Assembly: GCA_902783305.1 (NCBI GenBank)
Contig: CACZQU010000080.1
Coordinates: forward strand, 1-5,120
Reading direction: 5' to 3'
Origin: an uncultured Lachnospiraceae bacterium
GTDB lineage: Bacteria; Bacillota; Clostridia; Lachnospirales; Lachnospiraceae
Length of the DNA: 5,120 nucleotides
Position numbers and translations under genes: made by a program. The notes beneath the pieces are model-generated. The model was not told the origin of the DNA, searched no databases, and saw nothing but the letters and a program-made list of their open reading frames with translations. Numbering within the stretch: the first letter of the stretch is position 1; each line of letters opens with the position of its first letter. Positions 1 through 5,036 of this stretch are shown here, one piece after another.

Positions 1-102
1 GAACGTGCCATTTCGGGTACCATTCGCCCGCGCGTGGCTGTACAGTTAATCCATGAATAGTAACGCGCTGAGGGCCTCGTTCCGGCTTTCCCTGTTATTC
101 CA
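1..102. other. Upstream region, possibly the 3' end of a gene cut by the window edge
   Basis: No complete gene is visible here. On the + strand, frame 1 is open from the first base to a TAG at 58-60 and would encode about 19 residues ending in RVAVQLIHE. That could be the C-terminus of an upstream protein, but the stretch is too short to assign and the other two forward frames also stay open for 45 or more bases. No rho-independent terminator is evident between 60 and the promoter at 103. Confidence 0.2.
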
Positions 103-137
103 TTGACATACTATGAATATCTGTTATATAATGACAT
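92..137 (+). repeat. Imperfect direct repeat across the promoter, possible operator
   Basis: CTGTTAT at 92-98 recurs at 121-127, and TGACAT at 104-109 recurs at 132-137. Blocks 92-109 and 121-137 therefore match at 14 of 18 positions with one gap, offset by 28-29 bp. The first block covers the -35 element and the second covers the -10 element. Repeats about three helical turns apart can be paired regulator sites, but part of the match follows from the promoter hexamers themselves. Confidence 0.35.
103..132 (+). promoter_or_regulatory. Consensus sigma-70 (housekeeping) promoter of the transporter operon
   Basis: A perfect -35 hexamer TTGACA (103-108) and a perfect -10 hexamer TATAAT (127-132) are separated by 18 nt. 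Transcription would start near 139-140, giving an untranslated leader of about 70 nt before the binding-protein start at 209. With both hexamers at full consensus, the promoter is expected to be strong unless a regulator blocks it. Confidence 0.85.
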
Positions 138-152
138 TGTTTGTTTAACTCT

Positions 153-180
153 TTGCTGCTGTCCAGCAAAGCAGCAGCAA
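153..180 (+). promoter_or_regulatory. Leader hairpin with two competing pairings
   Basis: In the transcribed leader, TTGCTGCTG (153-161) is perfectly complementary to CAGCAGCAA (172-180), giving a 9-bp stem with a 10-nt loop. A competing pairing joins TTTGCTG (152-158) to CAGCAAA (164-170), 7 bp with a 5-nt loop. There is no U-run after the stem, so it is not an ordinary terminator, and neither pairing covers the ribosome binding site at 195-201. It may stabilise the 5' end of the mRNA or simply insulate the leader. Confidence 0.4.
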
Positions 181-194
181 TGCTTCACCATTTT

Positions 195-201
195 GAGGAG
201 G
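195..201 (+). promoter_or_regulatory. Ribosome binding site fixing the binding-protein start
   Basis: GAGGAGG lies 7 nt before the ATG at 209. This is nearly a full match to the 16S anti-Shine-Dalgarno sequence. It supports ATG 209 over the adjacent in-frame TTG at 206. Confidence 0.85.
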
Positions 202-208
202 TTTTTTG

Positions 209-1138
209 ATGAGAAAAGGATTCAGAAAAGCTGCAGCGGTTATCCTGGCTTATGCCCTTGCTGTTGGCTCGATGGCCGGCTTTGCCGCGGCATACGAATA
301 TGAGAACGCGGCAGCCATCGACAAGGAAGCGTTTGACTCCCTGATCGCTTCCGGAGTCGTCGCGGATGACGCGGATATCGAAGCGAACGAGTGGGCTTCG
401 GCCGTGAAGGAAGCCGGCGTGCTCCGTGTAGGCGGCGTGCGTACCGCTTTCCTGTTCAGCCAGCTTGACGAGACAGATGAAGGAATCCGGGGCTTTGATG
501 CCGGAATTTTCCAGCTGCTGGCCCGGTATATTCTTGGCGACGAGACCAAATTCGAGCTGACACAGGTGGATTCGAGCACCCGCGAATCCGTCCTTCAAAG
601 CGGTCAGGTGGATGTCGTCCTTGCGACCTATTCCATCACCGACGCAAGGAAAGAGGTCATTTCCTTTGCCGGTCCGTATTATACCTCAAAGCAGGCTGTC
701 CTGGTCAAGGCAGGCAACACGGATATCGACGGTGTCGACAGCCTGGCCGGAAAGATCGTGGCGACGCAGTCCGGCTCCACAGGACCGGACATCCTGGCTG
801 AGTATGCTCCGGAAGCGGTAGTTCAGGAGTTCACCACTGACCTGGAAGCCCGTACCGCTGTAGAGCAGGGACGCGCAGATGCTTACGTGACCGATTTTAC
901 CCTGCTGCTCAGTGCCATCGTCAAAAATCCGGACGCCTATGAGATAGCCGGTGACGTTTTCGGACCTGAGGACAATTACGGCATCGGCATGCCGAAGGAT
1001 TCCGACGGAGTCGCCTTTGTCAACGATTTCCTGAAGAAGATCGAAGAGGATGGTACCTGGGCTCAGCTGTGGAAGATCAGTCTCGGGGACCGCACCGGCA
1101 TCGACGAAGCTCCCGAAGCACCTGCTGTTCAGGAGTGA
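209..1138 (+). CDS. gluB: Polar amino acid ABC transporter substrate-binding protein (GluB-like, probable glutamate/glutamine)
   Basis: This is a 309-residue extracytoplasmic receptor (SBP family 3) that captures an amino acid for the importer encoded downstream. Residues 1-28 form a Sec signal peptide: basic MRKGFRK, a hydrophobic core, and a likely signal peptidase I site after FAAA. Residues 29-68 are an acidic spacer. The two-lobed core starts near VLRVGG (71-76) and runs to about 290. It contains FDAGIF (96-101), the family signature ATYSITDARKE (139-149), FAGPYY (153-158), ATQSGST (185-191) and TDF (228-230). By family analogy, Arg147 should bind the ligand carboxylate and Asp229 its amino group. 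The TYSITDARKE block and the NTDI, GSTGPD and NYGIG segments resemble corynebacterial GluB, which makes glutamate the best guess. Unusually, the protein has no cysteine and hence no lipobox. ATG 209 is chosen for its GAGGAGG site. Family is certain, substrate is inferred. Confidence 0.9.
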   Translation: MRKGFRKAAAVILAYALAVGSMAGFAAAYEYENAAAIDKEAFDSLIASGVVADDADIEANEWASAVKEAGVLRVGGVRTAFLFSQLDETDEGIRGFDAGIFQLLARYILGDETKFELTQVDSSTRESVLQSGQVDVVLATYSITDARKEVISFAGPYYTSKQAVLVKAGNTDIDGVDSLAGKIVATQSGSTGPDILAEYAPEAVVQEFTTDLEARTAVEQGRADAYVTDFTLLLSAIVKNPDAYEIAGDVFGPEDNYGIGMPKDSDGVAFVNDFLKKIEEDGTWAQLWKISLGDRTGIDEAPEAPAVQE

Positions 1139-1204
1139 TGATCACAAGGCAGTCGCTTAATCAATGTTACCAGGATTCCTTATAACAGGCATTAAACGAC
1201 AGCC

Positions 1205-1219
1205 CGGTATAACCGTAAA
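1205..1219 (+). repeat. First copy of a 15-bp motif shared by two intergenic gaps
   Basis: This 15-mer (CGG TAT AACCGTAAA) matches the one at 2853-2867 at 13 of 15 positions, including ten consecutive identical bases. This copy contains the inverted repeat CGGT-ATA-ACCG (1205-1215). It lies just upstream of the intercistronic hairpin. It could be an operator or RNA element shared by parts of the locus, or a coincidence. Confidence 0.25.
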
Positions 1220-1223
1220 CGAA

Positions 1224-1261
1224 AAGGGCTTCAGGAACGGCATGCCGCTCCTGGAGCCCTT
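1224..1261 (+). terminator. Strong intercistronic hairpin, probable leaky terminator or mRNA stabiliser
   Basis: The arms 1224-1241 and 1244-1261 pair over 18 positions with one mismatch (A1237/C1248) and one G-U wobble (U1231/G1254). The outer part AAGGGCT/AGCCCTT is perfect and the core is the palindrome CGGCATGCCG. The stem is followed by CTTTC, a weak U-tract. It lies between the stop of the binding protein (1138) and the permease ribosome site (1275-1278). It would either end most transcripts there, with some read-through, or protect the upstream mRNA from 3' decay. Both would raise the ratio of receptor to permease. The structure is clear; which mechanism applies is inferred. Confidence 0.7.
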
Positions 1262-1284
1262 CTTTCAAACCCGTGGAGATGACT

Positions 1285-1944
1285 ATGAATGTAAATGAGC
1301 TCCTGTCCCGGTACGGGGATAAATATATTACTGCGCTTTTCACCACCTGGAAGCTCACTGCGCTGGCCTTTTCCATCGCTTTTGTGATCGGGATCATCAT
1401 CACGGTGATGAGAGTCAGCCCGGTCAGACCTCTCAGAATCGCCGGTGACCTCTATGTACAGATCTTCCGGAACATCCCGGGAGCCTCCATGATGATGATC
1501 CTGGTCTACGCGCTGCCTTACCTGAATATTCTTCTGTCCTATTATCTGTGCGTACTGACAGCGACGTCCATGATCCCCGCCGCTTTCTGCTCGGAATACC
1601 TGATGTCCGGAATCAACACCATCCATGTCGGACAGATCGAAGCGGCCAGATCATTAGGAATGACCTTTTCTCAGATCATCCGGAAGATTGTGATTCCCCA
1701 GTCTCTGCGATCCAGCGTCCTTCCCCTCACAAACCTGCTGGTAGCGACCATGCTGACGACAGCGCTGGCCTCCCAGGTTCCCATGAATCCGATGGAGCTG
1801 ACGGGTCTGGTCGCCCATATCAATACCCATGCCGTCGGCGGAGTCACCGCTTTTCTGATCTCCGCCATGCTTTACTGCCTGACTGCTGTGGTGATCGGGC
1901 AGATCGGCAGTTTTGTTGACCGGAAAGTGAGGATTCTCAGATGA
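1285..1944 (+). CDS. gluC: Amino acid ABC transporter permease, GluC-like
   Basis: This 219-residue integral membrane subunit (polar amino acid permease family, HisM/GlnP type) forms half of the translocation channel. Hydrophobic segments lie near residues 20-42, 66-90, 88-108, 142-163 and 187-208. The cytoplasmic EAA loop that docks on the ATPase is EAARSLG (119-125), followed by IVIPQ (135-139). MRVSPVRPLR (42-51) and the SGINTIHVGQ stretch (108-117) resemble corynebacterial GluC, and the length fits that family. The start is set at ATG 1285, because GGAG (1275-1278) lies 6 nt upstream; an in-frame GTG (1273) and ATG (1279) overlap that site. It is the first gene after the intercistronic hairpin and overlaps the next permease by 4 nt. 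Oddly, the usual Lys-Asn/Asp-Thr-Thr motif after the EAA loop reads MLTTA (156-160), without the lysine. Confidence 0.88.
   Translation: MNVNELLSRYGDKYITALFTTWKLTALAFSIAFVIGIIITVMRVSPVRPLRIAGDLYVQIFRNIPGASMMMILVYALPYLNILLSYYLCVLTATSMIPAAFCSEYLMSGINTIHVGQIEAARSLGMTFSQIIRKIVIPQSLRSSVLPLTNLLVATMLTTALASQVPMNPMELTGLVAHINTHAVGGVTAFLISAMLYCLTAVVIGQIGSFVDRKVRILR
1941..1944 (+). other. ATGA stop-start overlap coupling the two permeases
   Basis: The TGA of the first permease (1942-1944) overlaps the ATG of the second (1941-1943). GAGG at 1929-1932 gives the second gene its own ribosome site 8 nt upstream. This geometry is typical of translational coupling and suits two subunits needed in equal amounts. 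Confidence 0.85.
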
Positions 1945-2780
1945 GCGATGCACGTACCTCGATCCGGGACGCCCTGTACGAGGCTCCGGGGCCGCACACA
2001 CAAAGAAAAATCCGGATCGCCACTGTCTTTTCTCTTGCTGCACTGACCGTCCTGGCGTTCATTGTGATCCGGCAGTTTTATATCAACGGGCAGCTCGCCC
2101 CAAGATACTGGTTTTTCTTTCTCCGTCCGACTACCTGGAAATTTCTCGGGAAGGGTCTGCTCGGCACAATGAAGGCTGCCGTCGCTGCAGGCATCATGGC
2201 TTTTGCCGCCGGCTTCGGACTGATGCTGGGCCGTCTGTCCCGACATGTTCTCCTGCGAGGCATCTGCACGGCTTTGGTGGAATTTACCCGTGGAGTACCT
2301 ACCCTGCTGTTTATCTACTTTTTCTTTCTTGTCGTCCCCCAGTTCGGCATCAGAATCGACGCCTTCTGGAAAATTTCCATTCCCGTTGCGATTTCTGCCT
2401 GCGGAATCGTCGCAGAAGTCCTTCGCTCCGGCGTAAACGCGGTACCCAAAGGTCAGACAGAGGCTGCCCTCTCCCTGGGGATGTCAAACCGGAGTCTGTT
2501 TATGAAGGTCGTCTTTCCTCAGGCGATCCGGTATGTGGTTCCGGCATTGATCTCGGAGCTGGTCATCGTCGTGAAGGATACCACGTTTGCCTACGTCGTC
2601 AACTTTCCCGACCTGATGCAGAACGCCAAGGTACTGATCTCCAACTACGACGCACTTCTCTCCGTCTACCTGGTCGTTGCGGTCATCTATATTGTCATCA
2701 ATTATCTGCTGAACCGGCTTTCTGTCTCCGTGGCCAGGAGAAACCGGAGCAGCCAGGCGGCAAGCCCGCAGAAAATGTAA
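1941..2780 (+). CDS. gluD: Amino acid ABC transporter permease, GluD-like
   Basis: This 279-residue second channel subunit should pair with the upstream permease as a heterodimer. Its N-terminus carries LYEAPGP (12-18) before an extra first membrane segment (about 26-45), an arrangement I recognise from actinobacterial GluD and which explains its greater length. The permease core begins near 70 (GKGLLGTMKAA). Further hydrophobic stretches lie near 80-97, 119-136, 145-163, 198-212 and 238-258. FTRGVPTLLF (115-124) is the conserved family segment. EAALSLG (174-180) with FPQ (192-194) is the EAA loop that contacts the ATPase. VKDTTFAYVV (211-220) keeps the Lys-Asp-Thr-Thr motif that its partner lacks. 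The tail is basic and probably cytoplasmic. Family membership is secure; glutamate specificity is inferred from resemblance. Confidence 0.9.
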   Translation: MSDARTSIRDALYEAPGPHTQRKIRIATVFSLAALTVLAFIVIRQFYINGQLAPRYWFFFLRPTTWKFLGKGLLGTMKAAVAAGIMAFAAGFGLMLGRLSRHVLLRGICTALVEFTRGVPTLLFIYFFFLVVPQFGIRIDAFWKISIPVAISACGIVAEVLRSGVNAVPKGQTEAALSLGMSNRSLFMKVVFPQAIRYVVPALISELVIVVKDTTFAYVVNFPDLMQNAKVLISNYDALLSVYLVVAVIYIVINYLLNRLSVSVARRNRSSQAASPQKM

Positions 2781-2908
2781 GAAACCGGCCTGAGATCAAG
2801 GGACGGCACGGAACAATCCTCCGGAGGTTACCGAACAGCAACGTTACATTCACGGATTAACCGTAAAGCCTCGTAACATCAATTCGCATTATCAAGTGGG
2901 GAATTACA
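2781..2908. other. 128-nt gap between the permease and ATPase genes
   Basis: No gene is visible. The gap holds the palindrome CCTCCGGAGG (2818-2827), which has no start codon at a usable distance, and a second copy of the 15-bp motif (2853-2867). No convincing terminator with a U-run and no good promoter were found. The best -10-like hexamer, CATTAT (2887-2892), lacks a matching -35. The ATPase is therefore probably read from the upstream promoter, but a gap this long within an operon leaves room for RNA processing or a weak internal start. Confidence 0.5.
2853..2867 (+). repeat. Second copy of the shared 15-bp intergenic motif
   Basis: This copy (CGG ATT AACCGTAAA) differs from the one at 1205-1219 at two positions only. 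Its CGG/CCG arms (2853-2855 and 2861-2863) form a shorter inverted repeat. It sits 41 nt before the ATPase start. Confidence 0.25.
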
Positions 2909-3682
2909 ATGCTTTCATCAACCAATAACGAAAAAGAAGGAAGCCTTCTTCCGGTCATCGAGCTCTCGCATGTGGACAAATATTTCGGAGAGCTGCACGT
3001 GCTGAAGGATATCAGCCTCAGCGTACAGAAGGGAGAAGTCGTCGTCATCATCGGTCCCTCCGGTTCAGGGAAATCCACTCTCTGCCGGACGATCAACCGG
3101 CTGGAAACCATTGACTCCGGTGAAATACGGATTGAAGGAGTCCCGCTTCCCAGGGAAGGCCGGGATCTGGCCAGACTCCGCTCCCAGATCGGCATGGTAT
3201 TTCAGTCCTTCAATCTGTTTGCCCACAAAACCATTCTGGACAATGTGACCCTGGGGCCAAGAGATGTCCTGCACGTTTCCAGAAAGGAAGCCAGGGAGGA
3301 AGCCATGAAGCTTCTGAAGAGAGTCGGCGTCGACTCCCAGGCCGGCAAGGTCCCCGCCCAGCTTTCCGGAGGGCAGCAGCAGCGTGTCGCCATTGCCCGT
3401 TCTCTGGCCATGCATCCAAAGGCAATGCTCTTCGACGAGCCCACCAGCGCCCTGGATCCGGAAATGATCGGAGAGGTGCTCGATGTCATCACGGAGCTGG
3501 CAAAGGAGGGCATGACGATGGTCATCGTCACTCATGAGATGAACTTTGCCAGACGTGTTGCCGACAGAATTATCTTTATGGATGAGGGCGCCATTGTGGA
3601 GGAAAACACTCCCGACGAATTTTTTGCGCATCCTTCCAGCCAGAGAGCACGGGATTTTCTGAATTCAATCAAAGATCACTAA
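2909..3682 (+). CDS. Amino acid ABC transporter ATP-binding protein (GlnQ/GluA-like)
   Basis: This 257-residue cytoplasmic ATPase works as a homodimer under the permease pair and powers import. All nucleotide-binding motifs are intact: Walker [10 protein letters not shown] (49-57), Q-loop MVFQ with Gln99, ABC signature LSGGQQQR (152-159), Walker B MLFDEP (173-178) with catalytic Glu177, D-loop SALD (180-183) and switch His209. FNLFAHKT (101-108) after the Q-loop is typical of the polar amino acid (GlnQ/HisP) subfamily. Residues 1-15 form a short polar extension before the usual beginning [15 protein letters not shown] 2909 is the only reasonable start; its ribosome site, TGGGGA (2897-2902), is weaker than those of the other genes. 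In Corynebacterium the ATPase comes first (gluABCD), whereas here it is last and follows a gap. Function is certain; the substrate depends on its partners. Confidence 0.95.
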   Translation: MLSSTNNEKEGSLLPVIELSHVDKYFGELHVLKDISLSVQKGEVVVIIGPSGSGKSTLCRTINRLETIDSGEIRIEGVPLPREGRDLARLRSQIGMVFQSFNLFAHKTILDNVTLGPRDVLHVSRKEAREEAMKLLKRVGVDSQAGKVPAQLSGGQQQRVAIARSLAMHPKAMLFDEPTSALDPEMIGEVLDVITELAKEGMTMVIVTHEMNFARRVADRIIFMDEGAIVEENTPDEFFAHPSSQRARDFLNSIKDH

Positions 3683-3746
3683 AAGGAGCTCCGATTTCAT
3701 ATTTTTTTCTGGACTTTCTTCTGAAAAAATGATACGATCATGCTGG

Positions 3747-3776
3747 TTGACAAAATGAGAACCCCCTGAAGAGAAT
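3747..3776 (+). promoter_or_regulatory. Possible promoter for the SH3 gene (distal candidate)
   Basis: A perfect -35 hexamer TTGACA (3747-3752) is followed 18 nt later by GAGAAT (3771-3776), which matches 4 of 6 positions of the -10 consensus. The -10 overlaps the left arm of the hairpin at 3768-3797. It is plausible but unproven; a competing -10 lies closer to the gene. Confidence 0.35.
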
Positions 3777-3797
3777 CCCCTGAACAGGCTTCTCTTC
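3768..3797 (+). promoter_or_regulatory. Intergenic hairpin with nested stem
   Basis: GAAGAGAA (3768-3775) pairs perfectly with TTCTCTTC (3790-3797). Inside its loop, CCTG (3779-3782) can pair with CAGG (3785-3788). No U-run follows on the + strand, so it is not a standard terminator. It could protect the 3' end of the ATPase mRNA, or lie in the leader of the SH3 gene if the promoter at 3747 is used. Confidence 0.35.
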
Positions 3798-3858
3798 GTG
3801 AAATTTCCGTTTGACGGGAAATATGTGTTTATGCCATACCAGAACACCTGAAACCATT

Positions 3859-3864
3859 TATACT
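3859..3864 (+). promoter_or_regulatory. Possible -10 element of the SH3 gene (proximal candidate)
   Basis: TATACT matches 5 of 6 -10 consensus positions and would start transcription near 3871, about 30 nt before the ATG at 3900. The -35 region at 17 nt spacing (ATACCA, 3836-3841) matches only 3 of 6 positions. The assignment is therefore weak. Confidence 0.3.
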
Positions 3865-3899
3865 ATTTTTTTTCAATATTGCAGAAAGGAGCGCAACAT

Positions 3900-5036
3900 A
3901 TGTTGAAAAAAACTGTTTTTGCCTTTTTGGCGGCAGCCTTCATCCTGTGCATGTCCATACCTGCCGCCGCCAAGACGTATACTTCCTATAACGGCGTTCT
4001 GTCCATCGAGCTTCCGGATGACAGCTGGAAGCAGGTCAATGATCTTTTAAACTGGATCGTGCTCAGCGACGGCGGAAACATGATCACGATCAATCACTAT
4101 TCCAACGGAGATATCCTGCCTGACATTCCCATCTCAGACGACCATTATGTCAATGTGTACCAGACAGCTTACTCCACCCAGAACGAGGTTTTTATTGTCA
4201 TCGCTTATGTCGCGGACTCTGCCAAGCTCGACCAGATCATGGATGCCGTTCTCTCCACCAAGATCATGGTGTACAATACCAAAATGCCGATCAAGACGCA
4301 GAACAACGCCAGGATCAGCTCCTTTGTTGTCGAGCCCGCCGATGAAACCTTATACACGACAGCCGACGGAATCAGCATAAGGCTTGGCTGCTCCATCGGC
4401 TCCGATATTCTTGGCGGTCTGTCCAGGGGTATTCCGGTACATGTGATCGGACATGTCACATACAACAACCAGGATTACGGCTGGTATCAGATCGAGCACA
4501 AAGGCATTACCGGCTATGTTCTTTCCAATTTCTTCACGCCTACCGCACCGGTCAATGCTGCCGATGACAGCATCAAGCTGACCGGCGATGCCAAAACCAT
4601 CTATACCAACGATGGTACCGCTGTCACGATTTACAAATCCTCTGACGGTGAGTGGTACAACAACGGCGTCAAGTATGTCCAGACCGACGATTATAAATTC
4701 CAGACAGAAAACGGAGACGTAACCTTCTCGGCCAACCGTCCTGTGAATTCCATTGTTCCGGAAGGCAATCCATTTACCGTTTATGACCTGAACGGCAATT
4801 CCAATACCCTGACGGTATACAGTGACGGCTATTACTATACTCCCGACTGGGTCCGTTATATTTATGACGGCAGCATCTATTACGGCTTCGACGGCTCTGT
4901 CCTCTATGAGCTGATTGACGGCATGTCCATAGGCGGCTATAGTGATGCCGGCACCGATGACGGCGAAAGCGTCGAGGGCGGCAATGTTGAAGGCGGCAAC
5001 GTCGAAGGCGGCAACGTCGAATCCGTCGAAGGCTGA
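3900..5036 (+). CDS. Secreted bacterial SH3-domain protein of unknown function
   Basis: This 378-residue exported protein has a clear Sec signal peptide (1-24, basic MLKK, hydrophobic core, PAAA before the cut). Cys17 does not sit in a lipobox, since Leu precedes it. Residues 25-125 form an alpha/beta segment rich in Ile/Val (YNGVLSIELPDDSWKQV...), reminiscent of the PsbP-like domains of secreted Firmicute proteins, but I cannot assign it firmly. Residues about 148-213 are a bacterial SH3 domain: ISIRLGCSIGSDILGGLSRG, then YGWYQIEHKGITGYVLSNFF. Such domains usually bind peptidoglycan or wall polymers. Residues 237-276 and 297-336 look like two diverged copies of a Tyr/Gly/Asp-rich module. The tail (357-378) is built of VEGGN repeats. 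No catalytic motif is visible, so a wall-associated binding role is inferred. The start is ATG 3900, with AAGGAG (3886-3891) 8 nt upstream; an in-frame TTG at 3879 lacks a ribosome site. Confidence 0.8.
   Translation: MLKKTVFAFLAAAFILCMSIPAAAKTYTSYNGVLSIELPDDSWKQVNDLLNWIVLSDGGNMITINHYSNGDILPDIPISDDHYVNVYQTAYSTQNEVFIVIAYVADSAKLDQIMDAVLSTKIMVYNTKMPIKTQNNARISSFVVEPADETLYTTADGISIRLGCSIGSDILGGLSRGIPVHVIGHVTYNNQDYGWYQIEHKGITGYVLSNFFTPTAPVNAADDSIKLTGDAKTIYTNDGTAVTIYKSSDGEWYNNGVKYVQTDDYKFQTENGDVTFSANRPVNSIVPEGNPFTVYDLNGNSNTLTVYSDGYYYTPDWVRYIYDGSIYYGFDGSVLYELIDGMSIGGYSDAGTDDGESVEGGNVEGGNVEGGNVESVEG
4608..4907 (+). repeat. Two diverged copies of an internal protein module
   Basis: Residues 237-276 (4608-4727) and 297-336 (4788-4907) of the SH3 protein share a pattern: an Asn-Gly turn, a Thr/Val strand, SDG, an aromatic WY or YY pair, then a V-[KR]-Y strand, and a final DG/NG-x-V strand. 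With one small gap in each copy, the two align about 60 residues apart. The DNA is not closely similar, so the duplication is old. The spacing suggests small beta modules in tandem. Confidence 0.45.
4971..5033 (+). repeat. 15-bp tandem repeat encoding the VEGGN tail
   Basis: Three full 15-bp units lie at 4971-4985, 4986-5000 and 5001-5015. They are followed by a partial unit (5016-5021), a TCC insertion and a last partial unit (5025-5033). The second and third units differ at one base and the first at a few, so the array is recent or being homogenised. Because the unit is a multiple of three, copy-number change would lengthen or shorten the tail without a frameshift. Confidence 0.9.

Larger units (their letters stand above)
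3683..3899. other. 217-nt AT-rich intergenic region separating transporter and SH3 gene
   Basis: No gene is visible. After the ATPase stop come the short palindrome GGAGCTCC (3685-3692) and a 7-T run (3702-3708), which are too far apart and too short-stemmed to make a convincing terminator. Further on are a longer hairpin (3768-3797), a smaller one pairing ATTTCC (3803-3808) with GGAAAT (3817-3822), and an 8-T run (3866-3873). The lower GC than the flanking genes and the promoter-like hexamers suggest that a new transcription unit starts here. Confidence 0.55.

Noticed and set aside
185..598. Long open frames on the - strand opposite the binding protein (also opposite the ATPase at 3065-3631)
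   Set aside because: They lie wholly within well-recognised + strand genes, have no recognisable domains and no good ribosome sites. They are products of the coding bias of the real genes.
1138..1185. A 15-codon reading frame starting in a TGATG overlap with the binding-protein stop
   Set aside because: The AGGAG at 1131-1135 leaves only 2 nt before the ATG, the peptide is short and resembles nothing, and the frame ends before the hairpin.
2818..2827. CCTCCGGAGG as the ribosome site of a small gene
   Set aside because: No ATG, GTG or TTG lies at a suitable distance after GGAGG, and a perfect palindrome without a loop is a poor hairpin.
3685..3708. GGAGCTCC palindrome plus T-run as a terminator of the transporter operon
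   Set aside because: The palindrome leaves almost no loop, giving at most a 2-3 bp stem, and the T-run begins about 10 nt after it.
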